Source of the DNA: SZUA-309 sp965232595
Lineage (GTDB): Bacteria; Pseudomonadota; Gammaproteobacteria; Pseudomonadales; Azotimanducaceae
Length of the DNA stretch: 64,000 nt
Assembly: GCA_965232595.1 (NCBI GenBank)
Contig: OZ246983.1
Location: forward strand, 4,154,001-4,218,000
Direction: 5' to 3'
This document shows, one piece after another, positions 27,323 through 35,003 of this stretch (its first letter is position 1; each line of letters begins with the position of its first letter). The position numbers and the translations under genes are program-made. A model generated the notes under the pieces. That model worked only from the letters and a program-made list of their open reading frames with translations. It did not search any database and was not told the DNA's origin.

Positions 27323-28342
27323 TTGAGTCAGTCATTGGAACCCAAGCTTCCGCTCGTGGTAGCTGTAGTGCTTACGTGGAACGATACAGAGTTCACAAAG
27401 AAGTGCCTGGCTTCTGTTTTCGACAATACCTATCTCAATCTCCGAGTTGTCCTCGTGGACAACGGCTCAGTACCGCTTTGTGGTCCGGAGCTTCAAGCCA
27501 GTTTTCCGGATGTAGACCTTGTCCAATTGTCGGAAAACCAGGGCTTTTCTGGGGGTGCCAATCGTGGATTAGAGCGTGCATTGGAGATGGGCGCCGATTA
27601 CGTCCACCTGATTGGCAATGACTCTATACTTGAGCCGAATGTTGCCGCCAGGCTAGTGGAGGAGTTTGAGGCGAGGCCGGAAGTTGGGGCTGCGACCCCG
27701 ATACTACTTTTTTCTGGTGAACCTAAAATGGTTCAATTTTATCGAGCTGATTGCGATAGAGAACTCGCGATGCATCACCACTATAACATTGGAGACGCGT
27801 ATCTCGAGAAGAACTGGCCAACAACCGAGAGCGAATTCATCCCGTGCGTTGCCCTTTGTTTTCGTGCAGAGGCTCTCAGGCAGGTGGGATTACTTGATGA
27901 GGTGTTTGGGACGTGTTGGGAGGACTTTGACATCTGTGTGAGGCTTCACGATGCGGGTTGGAAGTACTTAACTGTTGGCGATGCGTCCGCAACTCACTTC
28001 GGCAGCTACACCACGGGAAGGCAATCACCGTACATCACTTACTACACTGCGCGAAATCGGTTGATTTGCTTGAGGAGATATGCGCCGAAGGGAGTATGGT
28101 TGAAAAAGGGGCACCTGATACTTAAGTCATTTTGGAACAATCAGATCAAGCAGTACGGTTTTCAAAATTGGGAATGCCACAGAGCATTCGTGAAAGGCGT
28201 AATCGACTTCATTTTCAACGTGAATGGCGAAAAGACCGCTAAAGAACAAGGGGTAGTACCTGGAGAGGGGCATCGTGTGGAAGGAATTCCTGACTATCTA
28301 CAGGCTGTCGATGGCCAACCGGCTAGTACGCAACGCCGCTAG
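27323..28342 (+). CDS. Family 2 glycosyltransferase (rhamnosyltransferase-like)
   Basis: 339 residues from a TTG at 27323, chosen because AGGAG lies eight bases ahead. A GT-A fold: VVLTWNDTEFTKKCLASV with a following VDNGS nucleotide-binding strand, a GADYVHLIGNDSI metal-site region and the acceptor-side motif CWEDFDICVRLHDAGW. This branch (GT2, RhlC/WcaA-like) adds sugars from nucleotide donors to lipids or growing glycans on the cytosolic side. It lies 67 bases after ccr in the same direction and could glycosylate a lipid-linked or polyketide product. Donor and acceptor are unknown. Confidence 0.85.
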   Translation: MSQSLEPKLPLVVAVVLTWNDTEFTKKCLASVFDNTYLNLRVVLVDNGSVPLCGPELQASFPDVDLVQLSENQGFSGGANRGLERALEMGADYVHLIGNDSILEPNVAARLVEEFEARPEVGAATPILLFSGEPKMVQFYRADCDRELAMHHHYNIGDAYLEKNWPTTESEFIPCVALCFRAEALRQVGLLDEVFGTCWEDFDICVRLHDAGWKYLTVGDASATHFGSYTTGRQSPYITYYTARNRLICLRRYAPKGVWLKKGHLILKSFWNNQIKQYGFQNWECHRAFVKGVIDFIFNVNGEKTAKEQGVVPGEGHRVEGIPDYLQAVDGQPASTQRR

Positions 28343-28414
28343 AGCGCTGGTCACTGGGCACCGTCTCCAGTAGACTCGCCGACTTCTAGATACCAATTCC
28401 ATCAGGGGAGCGAA

Positions 28415-28822
28415 GTGCGTAGAACTTTCGGTAAAAGCCGAGATGAGGGCGATGAAGAACAGATTAACCTGACGCCGATGCTGGACGTGGTTTTTATCAT
28501 GCTGATTTTCTTCATTGTCACAGCGACATTTGTCAAAGAAGTAGGGTTAGATGTAAATCAACCTGACGAAGACAAGCCCAAAACTGTAGATCCGAATAAA
28601 AAGTCGATAGTAGTTCGGATCACAAACCGTGACCGGATAATCATCGCTCAGAGAGATGTGGACTGGCGTTCGGTACGCGCCAATATCGAACGCCTTCATG
28701 CCGAAAATCCCGAAGCCCCTGTGGTTATCCAGCCCCACCCTGAGAGTCGGACAGAAACAATGATTCACATTTTCGACTCAGCGCGCCAAGCTGGTGTCTA
28801 TAACGTATCGCTCGCTCAGTAG
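28415..28822 (+). CDS. ExbD/TolR-family energy-transducing membrane protein (orphan)
   Basis: 135 residues from a GTG at 28415 preceded by GGGGAG. One N-terminal membrane helix (about 22-43) follows the family signature INLTPMLDVVFIMLIFF with its proton-path Asp. A periplasmic domain follows. ExbD normally works with ExbB as a proton-driven motor for TonB systems, TolQ/TolR-type envelope systems or gliding machinery. No ExbB or TonB gene is in the window, so it must borrow a partner or serve in the neighbouring transport step. The hairpin at 28856 lies 33 bases after the stop. Confidence 0.88.
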   Translation: MRRTFGKSRDEGDEEQINLTPMLDVVFIMLIFFIVTATFVKEVGLDVNQPDEDKPKTVDPNKKSIVVRITNRDRIIIAQRDVDWRSVRANIERLHAENPEAPVVIQPHPESRTETMIHIFDSARQAGVYNVSLAQ

Positions 28823-28855
28823 CGCGCCGAATAACGCAACTAGCAACTAGTTGAG

Positions 28856-28876
28856 AGCGGTCAGAGCCTGTCCGCT
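28856..28876 (+). terminator. Hairpin after exbD-like gene
   Basis: AGCGG-T-CAG, loop AGC, CTG-T-CCGCT followed by TTTC. This is an eight-pair stem with one T-T mismatch and a short T-run, 33 bases after the stop. It is a plausible weak intrinsic terminator. The rest of the 266-base gap up to 29089 holds no convincing gene. Confidence 0.4.
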
Positions 28877-29088
28877 TTCGTGCAGACTCAAGCAATGAAG
28901 ATGCGCCTCTAAGCTACATTCCCAAGAGGGCCTTTGCGTAGCCAGCTACGATCATTTTGGCAGTTGGTATGTTGGTATAGGGAAGTACGCCTCACCCGCT
29001 TTTCTTACTGAATCATACAAACTCTCCCTTGTCGCGCACATAGTTAACGCCGTAGTCTGCCGTGGCGGAATCACGGTAGTACTTGCGC

Positions 29089-29511
29089 ATGAGCACCCAC
29101 GAAACCATTGTTCGCGACGAAGCGATCGAGCCTGGCAGCGATAGAAGTTTTGGGCTTATTGTTGGCGGCATTCTGTTAGCTATCAGCCTCTATCTTTTTT
29201 TTACAGCTTCTCAATCCTACCTTTGGTTTGCTGTGCCTGGGTTTCTTCTTTTGGTCTCCGGAGCGCTACTCCCTTCGATACTGCGACCACTTAATCGAGC
29301 CTGGACTAGTTTAGGTGTGATGCTTGGTCGGATAGTAACGCCGATTGTCATGTTCTTGGTCTACGCAGTTTCGATAGTACCTATCGGTTTGCTTCTGCGA
29401 CTGTTTGGTAAAGACCTGCTCACGCTAAAGAAGGGCGCTGCAAAGAGTAGCTACTGGATTGAACGTCTGCCGCCCGGTCCAGCCCCAGACAGTCTAAAAG
29501 ATCAGTTCTAA
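29089..29511 (+). CDS. SxtJ-like small membrane protein
   Basis: 140 residues from the ATG at 29089 (a TTG two codons earlier is possible). A charged N-terminus is followed by hydrophobic helices at about 22-60, then PSILRPLNRAWTSLGVMLGRIVTPIV and a further helix pair ending LLRLFGKDLLTLKK. The layout and the NRAW/LG..LG pattern match SxtJ proteins, which lie beside a carbamoyltransferase in the saxitoxin locus and in many glycan loci. Function unknown. Position directly before the SxtK-like and carbamoyltransferase genes supports the family call. A 14-base tandem duplication spans its stop codon. Confidence 0.8.
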   Translation: MSTHETIVRDEAIEPGSDRSFGLIVGGILLAISLYLFFTASQSYLWFAVPGFLLLVSGALLPSILRPLNRAWTSLGVMLGRIVTPIVMFLVYAVSIVPIGLLLRLFGKDLLTLKKGAAKSSYWIERLPPGPAPDSLKDQF

Positions 29512-29526
29512 CAGATCAGTTCTAAC
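29499..29526. repeat. 14-base tandem duplication at the sxtJ-like stop
   Basis: AGATCAGTTCTAAC occurs twice in direct succession (29499-29512 and 29513-29526). The first copy contains the TAA stop of the SxtJ-like gene, so the duplication is silent for the protein. It lengthens the spacer before the SxtK-like start at 29539. Confidence 0.9.
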
Positions 29527-29538
29527 AGAGGGATTCTC

Positions 29539-29688
29539 ATGACCTTTATCGCGGAACTTTGGAAATTCATGCGGGTACGAAAGAAGTACTGGCTCGCCCC
29601 CATTCTTTTAGTTTTAGCTCTTTTCGGCGGTCTCGTGGTCTTAACTCAGGGCACTGCAGTGGCGCCCTTTATCTACACCCTCTTTTAG
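29539..29688 (+). CDS. SxtK-like / DUF5989 single-helix membrane protein
   Basis: 49 residues: MTFIAELWKFMRVRKKYWL followed by one hydrophobic helix and a short tail ending APFIYTLF. The amphipathic, basic start (ELWKFMRVRKKYWL) plus a single membrane span is the hallmark of the DUF5989/SxtK family, about 50 residues long and almost always found with SxtJ and a carbamoyltransferase. The gene lies 27 bases after the SxtJ-like gene and 15 bases before the carbamoyltransferase. It probably anchors or couples that cytosolic enzyme to the membrane (inference). Confidence 0.82.
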   Translation: MTFIAELWKFMRVRKKYWLAPILLVLALFGGLVVLTQGTAVAPFIYTLF

Positions 29689-29703
29689 AGAAGCGGAGTC
29701 TGG

Positions 29704-31542
29704 ATGTACGTTCTCGGAATATCAGCGTTCTATCATGACAGTGCGGCGGCGCTGATATGTGACGGGAAGATCATCGCCGCGGCACAGGAGGAACGTTTCA
29801 CGCGTAAGAAGCATGATAGTGGCTTTCCACGGCATGCTATCGACTATTGTCTCAAGGAAGCCAATTGCTCGTTGGAACAGATAGACCACGTTGCTTTTTA
29901 CGACAAGCCCTTTCTGAAGTTTGAGAGGCTACTGGAAACCTATCTAGCCTTCGCTCCCAACGGATTCCGTTCGTTCAATCTCGCGGTGCCGGTTTGGCTT
30001 AGGGAAAAACTGTTTCAGAAGAATTTGCTTACCAACGAATTTCGATCGTACTGCTCAGAAACTGATTGGGAGGAGAAGCTACTCTTCTCTGAGCATCATC
30101 TAAGTCATGCTGCGTCCGCGTTTTACCCGTCTCCATTCCAGGAGGCAGTCATTCTGACAATGGACGGTGTAGGGGAGTGGGCTACTACTTCAGTTGCATT
30201 TGGCTCCGGAAACAAACTCGAAGTTCGCAAAGAGATTCACTTTCCCCACTCTCTCGGATTGCTGTATTCGGCATTCACTTATTACACCGGGTTTAAAGTA
30301 AATTCTGGCGAATACAAGCTTATGGGCCTCGCGCCATACGGGGAGCCGCGATACGTTGATCTGATTTACGAGCATCTTGTGGATGTCAAACAAGATGGTT
30401 CCTTTTGGCTCAATCAGAAGTACTTCAACTACTGTACCGGTTTGACGATGACGAACGATCGGTTCGCGAATCTCTTCGGCCAGCCACCTCGTACTGCAGA
30501 GGCGGAATTGACGCAGTTTCACATGGACGTGGCCGCATCTATTCAACAGGTTACGGAAGAAATTGTTCTCAAAATCGTGCAATCTTTGGCGCAAGAATAC
30601 GATTGTCCAAACATCTGCCTGGCAGGTGGGGTTGCGCTGAACTGCGTGGCCAACGGTAGGATCGAGCGAGAAGGGGGCTTCGAGAATCTCTGGGTTCAGC
30701 CAGCTAGTGGTGATGCTGGCGGGTCTCTCGGCGCTGCGTTTACGACTTACCATCTTCATCTCGATCAGCCGCGACTGTGCAGCAACGAAAAGATGGATCA
30801 AATGGCCGGTAGCTACCTTGGTCCGGAGTTCAGTGATGAGGAGGCGAGCCTGGCGCTGGACACGGTGGGTGCTAGGTACGAAAGAGTCGATCCAGACGAA
30901 ATGTTATCGATCTGTGCCCAAGCGGTTGCAGAAGACAAAGTGGTGGGTTGGATGCAAGGTCGGATGGAGTTCGGTCCGCGGGCATTGGGAGGTCGATCCA
31001 TTGTCGGCAATGCGTCATCTACTTCAGCGCAGAAACAGATCAATTTGAAAATCAAGTATCGAGAGAGTTTCCGACCATTCGCCCCATCGGTTCTGAGGGA
31101 ATCGGTCGCAGATTGGTTCGACTATGACGGTGACAGCCCGTATATGCTCCTCGTTAAAAGCGTCAAAGAATCGCAACGCATTCCAATGTCGAACAAACAG
31201 GAAGAACTCTTCGGTATCGATAAGTTGAACGTACCGCGATCAACAGTTCCTGCCATTACGCATGTTGACTACTCCGCACGTTTGCAAACTGTTCACCAGG
31301 AAACTAATCCCAAGTATCACGCATTGATTCGAAAAGTTGCTGATCTGACTGGTGTGCCTGTTGTTGTGAATACTTCATTCAACGTACGGGGCGAGCCAAT
31401 TGTTTGTTCTCCGGAAGATGCGTTCAAGTGCTTTATGGGTACTGAGATGGACTTGTTGGTTGTTGGGAACTGCGTAATGCGCAAAGAAGACCAGGACAAG
31501 TCTCTCAGCAAGGACTACAAAGATCAGTTCGAACTGGATTGA
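29704..31542 (+). CDS. O-carbamoyltransferase (TobZ/NodU/SxtI family)
   Basis: 612 residues, usual for the family. The N-terminal Kae1-like domain begins LGISAFYHDSAAALICDGK and has the metal-binding EHHLSHAASAF (His131, His135) and TMDGVGEW. The C-terminal YrdC-like part contains GRMEFGPRALGGRSI, YRESFRPFAPSV and NTSFNVRGEPIVCSP. These enzymes move a carbamoyl group from carbamoyl phosphate, via carbamoyl-AMP, to a hydroxyl of an antibiotic, Nod factor, toxin or sugar. With the SxtJ- and SxtK-like genes it forms the trio known from saxitoxin clusters and many surface-glycan loci. The acceptor here may be the PKS/NRPS product or a glycan. Confidence 0.93.
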   Translation: MYVLGISAFYHDSAAALICDGKIIAAAQEERFTRKKHDSGFPRHAIDYCLKEANCSLEQIDHVAFYDKPFLKFERLLETYLAFAPNGFRSFNLAVPVWLREKLFQKNLLTNEFRSYCSETDWEEKLLFSEHHLSHAASAFYPSPFQEAVILTMDGVGEWATTSVAFGSGNKLEVRKEIHFPHSLGLLYSAFTYYTGFKVNSGEYKLMGLAPYGEPRYVDLIYEHLVDVKQDGSFWLNQKYFNYCTGLTMTNDRFANLFGQPPRTAEAELTQFHMDVAASIQQVTEEIVLKIVQSLAQEYDCPNICLAGGVALNCVANGRIEREGGFENLWVQPASGDAGGSLGAAFTTYHLHLDQPRLCSNEKMDQMAGSYLGPEFSDEEASLALDTVGARYERVDPDEMLSICAQAVAEDKVVGWMQGRMEFGPRALGGRSIVGNASSTSAQKQINLKIKYRESFRPFAPSVLRESVADWFDYDGDSPYMLLVKSVKESQRIPMSNKQEELFGIDKLNVPRSTVPAITHVDYSARLQTVHQETNPKYHALIRKVADLTGVPVVVNTSFNVRGEPIVCSPEDAFKCFMGTEMDLLVVGNCVMRKEDQDKSLSKDYKDQFELD

Positions 31543-31573
31543 GATCGTTCTCATACAGGTTTAGTAGAAACGC

Positions 31574-32524
31574 TTGAAGGCTATACTCAAAAACACCGCA
31601 CTCATCTCCGCTTCTGCCATACTTGCTCTGCTTCTGTGTGAGTGCCTCGTCAGAACTTACGTGACGGTGAGGAACGTCGGTCCGTCTTTCACTACCTATG
31701 ATCCCTATTTCGGAAAGGTCATTAAGCGCAACTTCGATGGTGTGCGGCACACGCCAGAATTTACGATGCGGATTTCGACAAACTCCTTTGGATTCAGGGG
31801 AAGCGAGGAGGAATATGATCAGCCAGTTTTGTTCCTCGGAGATTCATTTACCCTTGGATATGGAGTAGACGATGGCGAAGAGTACCCACAACTTGTAGGG
31901 GCGGCGCTGGAGGTTTCTGTGCTAAACCGAGGTGTTGGCAACGCTGGTCAAGCACATTGGGTTAAGTTTCTCCGACGCGATGCTCATCAGTTCCAGCCTC
32001 GCCTTGTTGTAATGCAATTGCTTAGCAATGACTTCTGGGACAACCCCAGGGAGCGTCAGTTCGAGCTCTCGAACGGTGAGCTTGAGGAGCTTCCTATCCA
32101 GGCTCCAGGCATGAAGCGTATCCTCCAAAACCTCGTCGAGAACGTGCCGGGTGCCTCATACTCCCACCTCGTGTCTTTAGGAAGGGAGATCAACCCCAAT
32201 CGCGCGACTTTCGGAGCGAGCTCGACGAATGAGAACGCTGCGGCAGAAGCGTTAACGAGAGCATTGGTGAATGAGTCCATTCGGATCTGTGCTGCCAACG
32301 ACTGGCCTGTATTGATCATCGCGATTGACATCGAACCTGAGTTTCTAGCGTCTCTGGACGATGGTGCTGAGTTTCTCCTCTTGCCAAGTAAAAGTGATCG
32401 CCCTGATCTTTACTATCGAATTGATGGGCACTGGAATGCGGCCGGTCACGTTGATGCTGCCCATAAGATTGTTCAAGTGCTGACCAAATCACCCGGCTTT
32501 ACAGCACTTAGTTTGGCTCCATAA
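31574..32524 (+). CDS. SGNH-hydrolase-like protein, membrane anchored
   Basis: 316 residues from a TTG at 31574. One N-terminal helix (about 8-25), then an SGNH/GDSL-like fold with block I LFLGDSFTLGYG (Ser91), an Asn in LLSNDFWDN, and Asp284/His286 in the block V motif DGHWNAAGH. Such anchored SGNH proteins often add or remove acetyl groups on glycans, usually with an MBOAT acyltransferase, which is not present. Proteins of this kind commonly follow SxtJ/DUF5989/carbamoyltransferase genes. It starts 31 bases after the carbamoyltransferase stop and is six bases before the GMC gene. Confidence 0.78.
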   Translation: MKAILKNTALISASAILALLLCECLVRTYVTVRNVGPSFTTYDPYFGKVIKRNFDGVRHTPEFTMRISTNSFGFRGSEEEYDQPVLFLGDSFTLGYGVDDGEEYPQLVGAALEVSVLNRGVGNAGQAHWVKFLRRDAHQFQPRLVVMQLLSNDFWDNPRERQFELSNGELEELPIQAPGMKRILQNLVENVPGASYSHLVSLGREINPNRATFGASSTNENAAAEALTRALVNESIRICAANDWPVLIIAIDIEPEFLASLDDGAEFLLLPSKSDRPDLYYRIDGHWNAAGHVDAAHKIVQVLTKSPGFTALSLAP

Positions 32525-32530
32525 CTGTTT

Positions 32531-34180
32531 ATGAGTCGTATCGAGACCAGAAGCGACCGTACCCTAGAAGCTGTCGAGCGAACATGGGATGCGATCGTGA
32601 TCGGCAGTGGAATGGCGGGTGCTTCGGTTGCGTATAGACTTACGGAGCTAGGGTTGAGCGTGTTGATCTTGGAAAAGGGGTTGGGATCGACTGAAGACGG
32701 TAGCTTCGTAGATCAGGCGGAGGATCCACGGCATAGGGCAAACTACGGTTGGTGGCCCGAACAGTTAGATCTTTCTCTGGACGGCAAATCATCACAGATC
32801 TGGCCAATGCTTGGTTGCGGCGTAGGTGGATCTACGCTCCTCTATGCTGCTGCACTCGGTCGCCTGGAATCAACTGACTTTGAGTGTCGCCAATCGCCAG
32901 ATGGCCGCAAACTCGATTGGCCGATTTCCTATTCAGACCTGGAACCATATTACCTAGAGATTGAGCGACTGTTTCGAACCTGCGGGACAGCTGATCCGCT
33001 CGCGCCATACGCAAGATACGCGCTAGCAGAGCCGCCGCCATTGGGCCGGAGAGACGTCCACTTCATACATGCGATGCAAGCAAACGGTCTACATCCATAT
33101 CGGATGCACAATGCAATGGACTATCTGCCTGGGTGTGATGAATGCGGTGGAAAGAGCTGTTCAAGAGGGTGCAGGGGAAACGCAAAGAACCGTCTGATCG
33201 AACCAGCGCTCGCTACGGGTCGATTACACATAGAAGCATCGTCCGAAGTCATCTCGTTGAATGCAGATCGGGAGCACGCTACCAGCGTAACTTTCGTCAA
33301 GAACGGTAATAAGTACATGGTGAAAGGGACAGCATTTGTGATGGCGGCGGGGGCGCTGGCAACCCCAGTAATACTGCAGCGCTCGAGAAGTACATATTGG
33401 CCGCAAGGCATAGGAAACGACAACGACTTGGTGGGTCGCAATCTCATGTTCCACGCCTCAGACTTCATTGCTGTTTGGCCCAAGAAGAAGATCCCGATCG
33501 ACGGTCCGCAAAGAACGATTGCGTTCAGAGACTTTTACGATTGTAAGTCAGCGAAGCTGGGTGAGGTTCAGTCCATGGGGCTGAGTGCAGGATATGGTCA
33601 AATTCTGACGTACTTGCATCAGAAGCTTGATGGCAGTCCTTTGCGAAAACTGCCGCTGGTCAGGTCTTTGCTTCGAATCCCGGCTCGGTTAGCCTCTTAC
33701 GCGTTCAAAGAAGCGACGGTATTCGCGTCTATTTTGGAAGACCATCCGTACCTCACGAACAGAGTATATGCATCTAAACACGTGAGCTCTGGGCGGATTG
33801 TTGAGTACAAAATCCCTGGTGAACTGCGCCAGAGAACGGAACTGATGAGAAAGCTAATTACCTCACAACTCCGCAGCCTGAGGGTGTTGGTGATTAATCA
33901 GGAGATATCTTTGAACTATGGCCACGCCTGCGGGACGTGTCGTATGGGTGATGATCCAAAAGATAGCGTAGTTGATGCATCATGTCGGGTACATGGCATG
34001 GAGAATGTATACATCGTGGATGGTTCGGTTATGGCAACCAGCGGTGGAACAAACCCCAGCCTGACAATTGGAGCTCTTGCGCTAAGAGCGGGAAACACTA
34101 TTGGATTGGCTCTAGGTGCAGATGACGCGTTAGCCGGTTCCTTTCCAGAAAAACAACGCATCCTTGACTCGCGCTCTTAG
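32531..34180 (+). CDS. GMC-family FAD oxidoreductase
   Basis: 549 residues. The FAD-binding loop GSGMAG is at 25-30, and a GCGVGGSTLLYAAALGR stretch follows at about 97. A cysteine cluster (CDECGGKSCSRGCRGNAKNR) lies near 200-219. The C-terminal signature has catalytic His465 in HACGTCRMG and Asn508 in NPSLTIGA. Family members oxidise alcohols (choline, glucose, cholesterol, fatty alcohols), and this subtype resembles cholesterol-oxidase/glucose-dehydrogenase-like proteins. No signal peptide is seen. In this locus it may oxidise a hydroxyl on the product or a sugar. Its 3' end overlaps the convergent SDR gene by 51 bases. Confidence 0.85.
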   Translation: MSRIETRSDRTLEAVERTWDAIVIGSGMAGASVAYRLTELGLSVLILEKGLGSTEDGSFVDQAEDPRHRANYGWWPEQLDLSLDGKSSQIWPMLGCGVGGSTLLYAAALGRLESTDFECRQSPDGRKLDWPISYSDLEPYYLEIERLFRTCGTADPLAPYARYALAEPPPLGRRDVHFIHAMQANGLHPYRMHNAMDYLPGCDECGGKSCSRGCRGNAKNRLIEPALATGRLHIEASSEVISLNADREHATSVTFVKNGNKYMVKGTAFVMAAGALATPVILQRSRSTYWPQGIGNDNDLVGRNLMFHASDFIAVWPKKKIPIDGPQRTIAFRDFYDCKSAKLGEVQSMGLSAGYGQILTYLHQKLDGSPLRKLPLVRSLLRIPARLASYAFKEATVFASILEDHPYLTNRVYASKHVSSGRIVEYKIPGELRQRTELMRKLITSQLRSLRVLVINQEISLNYGHACGTCRMGDDPKDSVVDASCRVHGMENVYIVDGSVMATSGGTNPSLTIGALALRAGNTIGLALGADDALAGSFPEKQRILDSRS

Positions 34181-34873
34181 TCCTTTTGGTGGAAACCACT
34201 CTCTGTCGTTCTCGAAAATGCTGTGCCTTCTTTGGCTGGGCATCTGAACTATGTCTACAGCCCACCTCGCCGAAACAGCTGGATCGATTCCAGTAAAATC
34301 GCTCATTCGCGTATTCAGGTGACCAGGAATCCATTCATGAACTTCGACACCTTCACAATCCCGATCATCAAGATCTGCAGCGATCGATTTGGTGAGCGGA
34401 TGCAGTCCTCCTTTGGATGTAGAGTACGCAGAGCTGTTGGGAATAGGGGATCTATCTGCCCAGCTTCCTACGTTATAGATTTTCCCTCGCTTGGCGCTGA
34501 TCATATAGGGAAGAACCGCCTTCGCGCAGTTTGAGGGGCCTCCCAAGTTGATTGCCATTGCTAACATCCAATCTTCCCAGCTCTCGTCGAGGAAGTGAGC
34601 CCTCGGATAGACAGCAGCATTATTAAACAACACGTCGATTTGCCCGAATCGGCTGATAATGTCGCTGACCGCTTTCTGGACTGCGTCGCCATTGCTTACG
34701 TCGACCAAGTATCCATGGAATTTTTTGCCAGAAAGCTGGGATGCGATCGAGTCTATTGCCTCCTTCGAGCGCGCGAACCCGATGACAGTTGCCCCTTCGT
34801 CAGCAAACGCGTCCACCAAAGCCCTCCCGAGTCCCCGACTGACACCAGTTATCACAACGACTTGATTATTCAC
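34130..34873 (-). CDS. Short-chain dehydrogenase/reductase
   Basis: 247 residues. The Rossmann motif TGVSRGLG (residues 9-16), NNAAVYPRAH, a serine in YNVGSWADRS, and the YxxxK pair Tyr150/Lys154 show an intact classical SDR active site. The substrate may be a ketone, alcohol or sugar and NADP(H) is the usual cofactor. The only minus-strand gene between 26 and 36 kb, it shares 51 bases of its 3' end with the GMC gene. The pair could run opposite redox steps on one hydroxyl, but this is conjecture. Confidence 0.88.
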   Translation of the reverse strand: MNNQVVVITGVSRGLGRALVDAFADEGATVIGFARSKEAIDSIASQLSGKKFHGYLVDVSNGDAVQKAVSDIISRFGQIDVLFNNAAVYPRAHFLDESWEDWMLAMAINLGGPSNCAKAVLPYMISAKRGKIYNVGSWADRSPIPNSSAYSTSKGGLHPLTKSIAADLDDRDCEGVEVHEWIPGHLNTRMSDFTGIDPAVSARWAVDIVQMPSQRRHSIFENDREWFPPKGLRARVKDALFFWKGTG

Positions 34874-35003
34874 TAGTTTGGCTCCTCACAGGCATAGCAC
34901 TCTGTCCGTAAATCTCCGAACAGTTACATATCGAAGGTAGTTCAGGCGGCCAGGTTGGCTTAAAAGGTGGATTGGGTTCCAACTGTTCAAGGGCTTAATC
35001 CAA

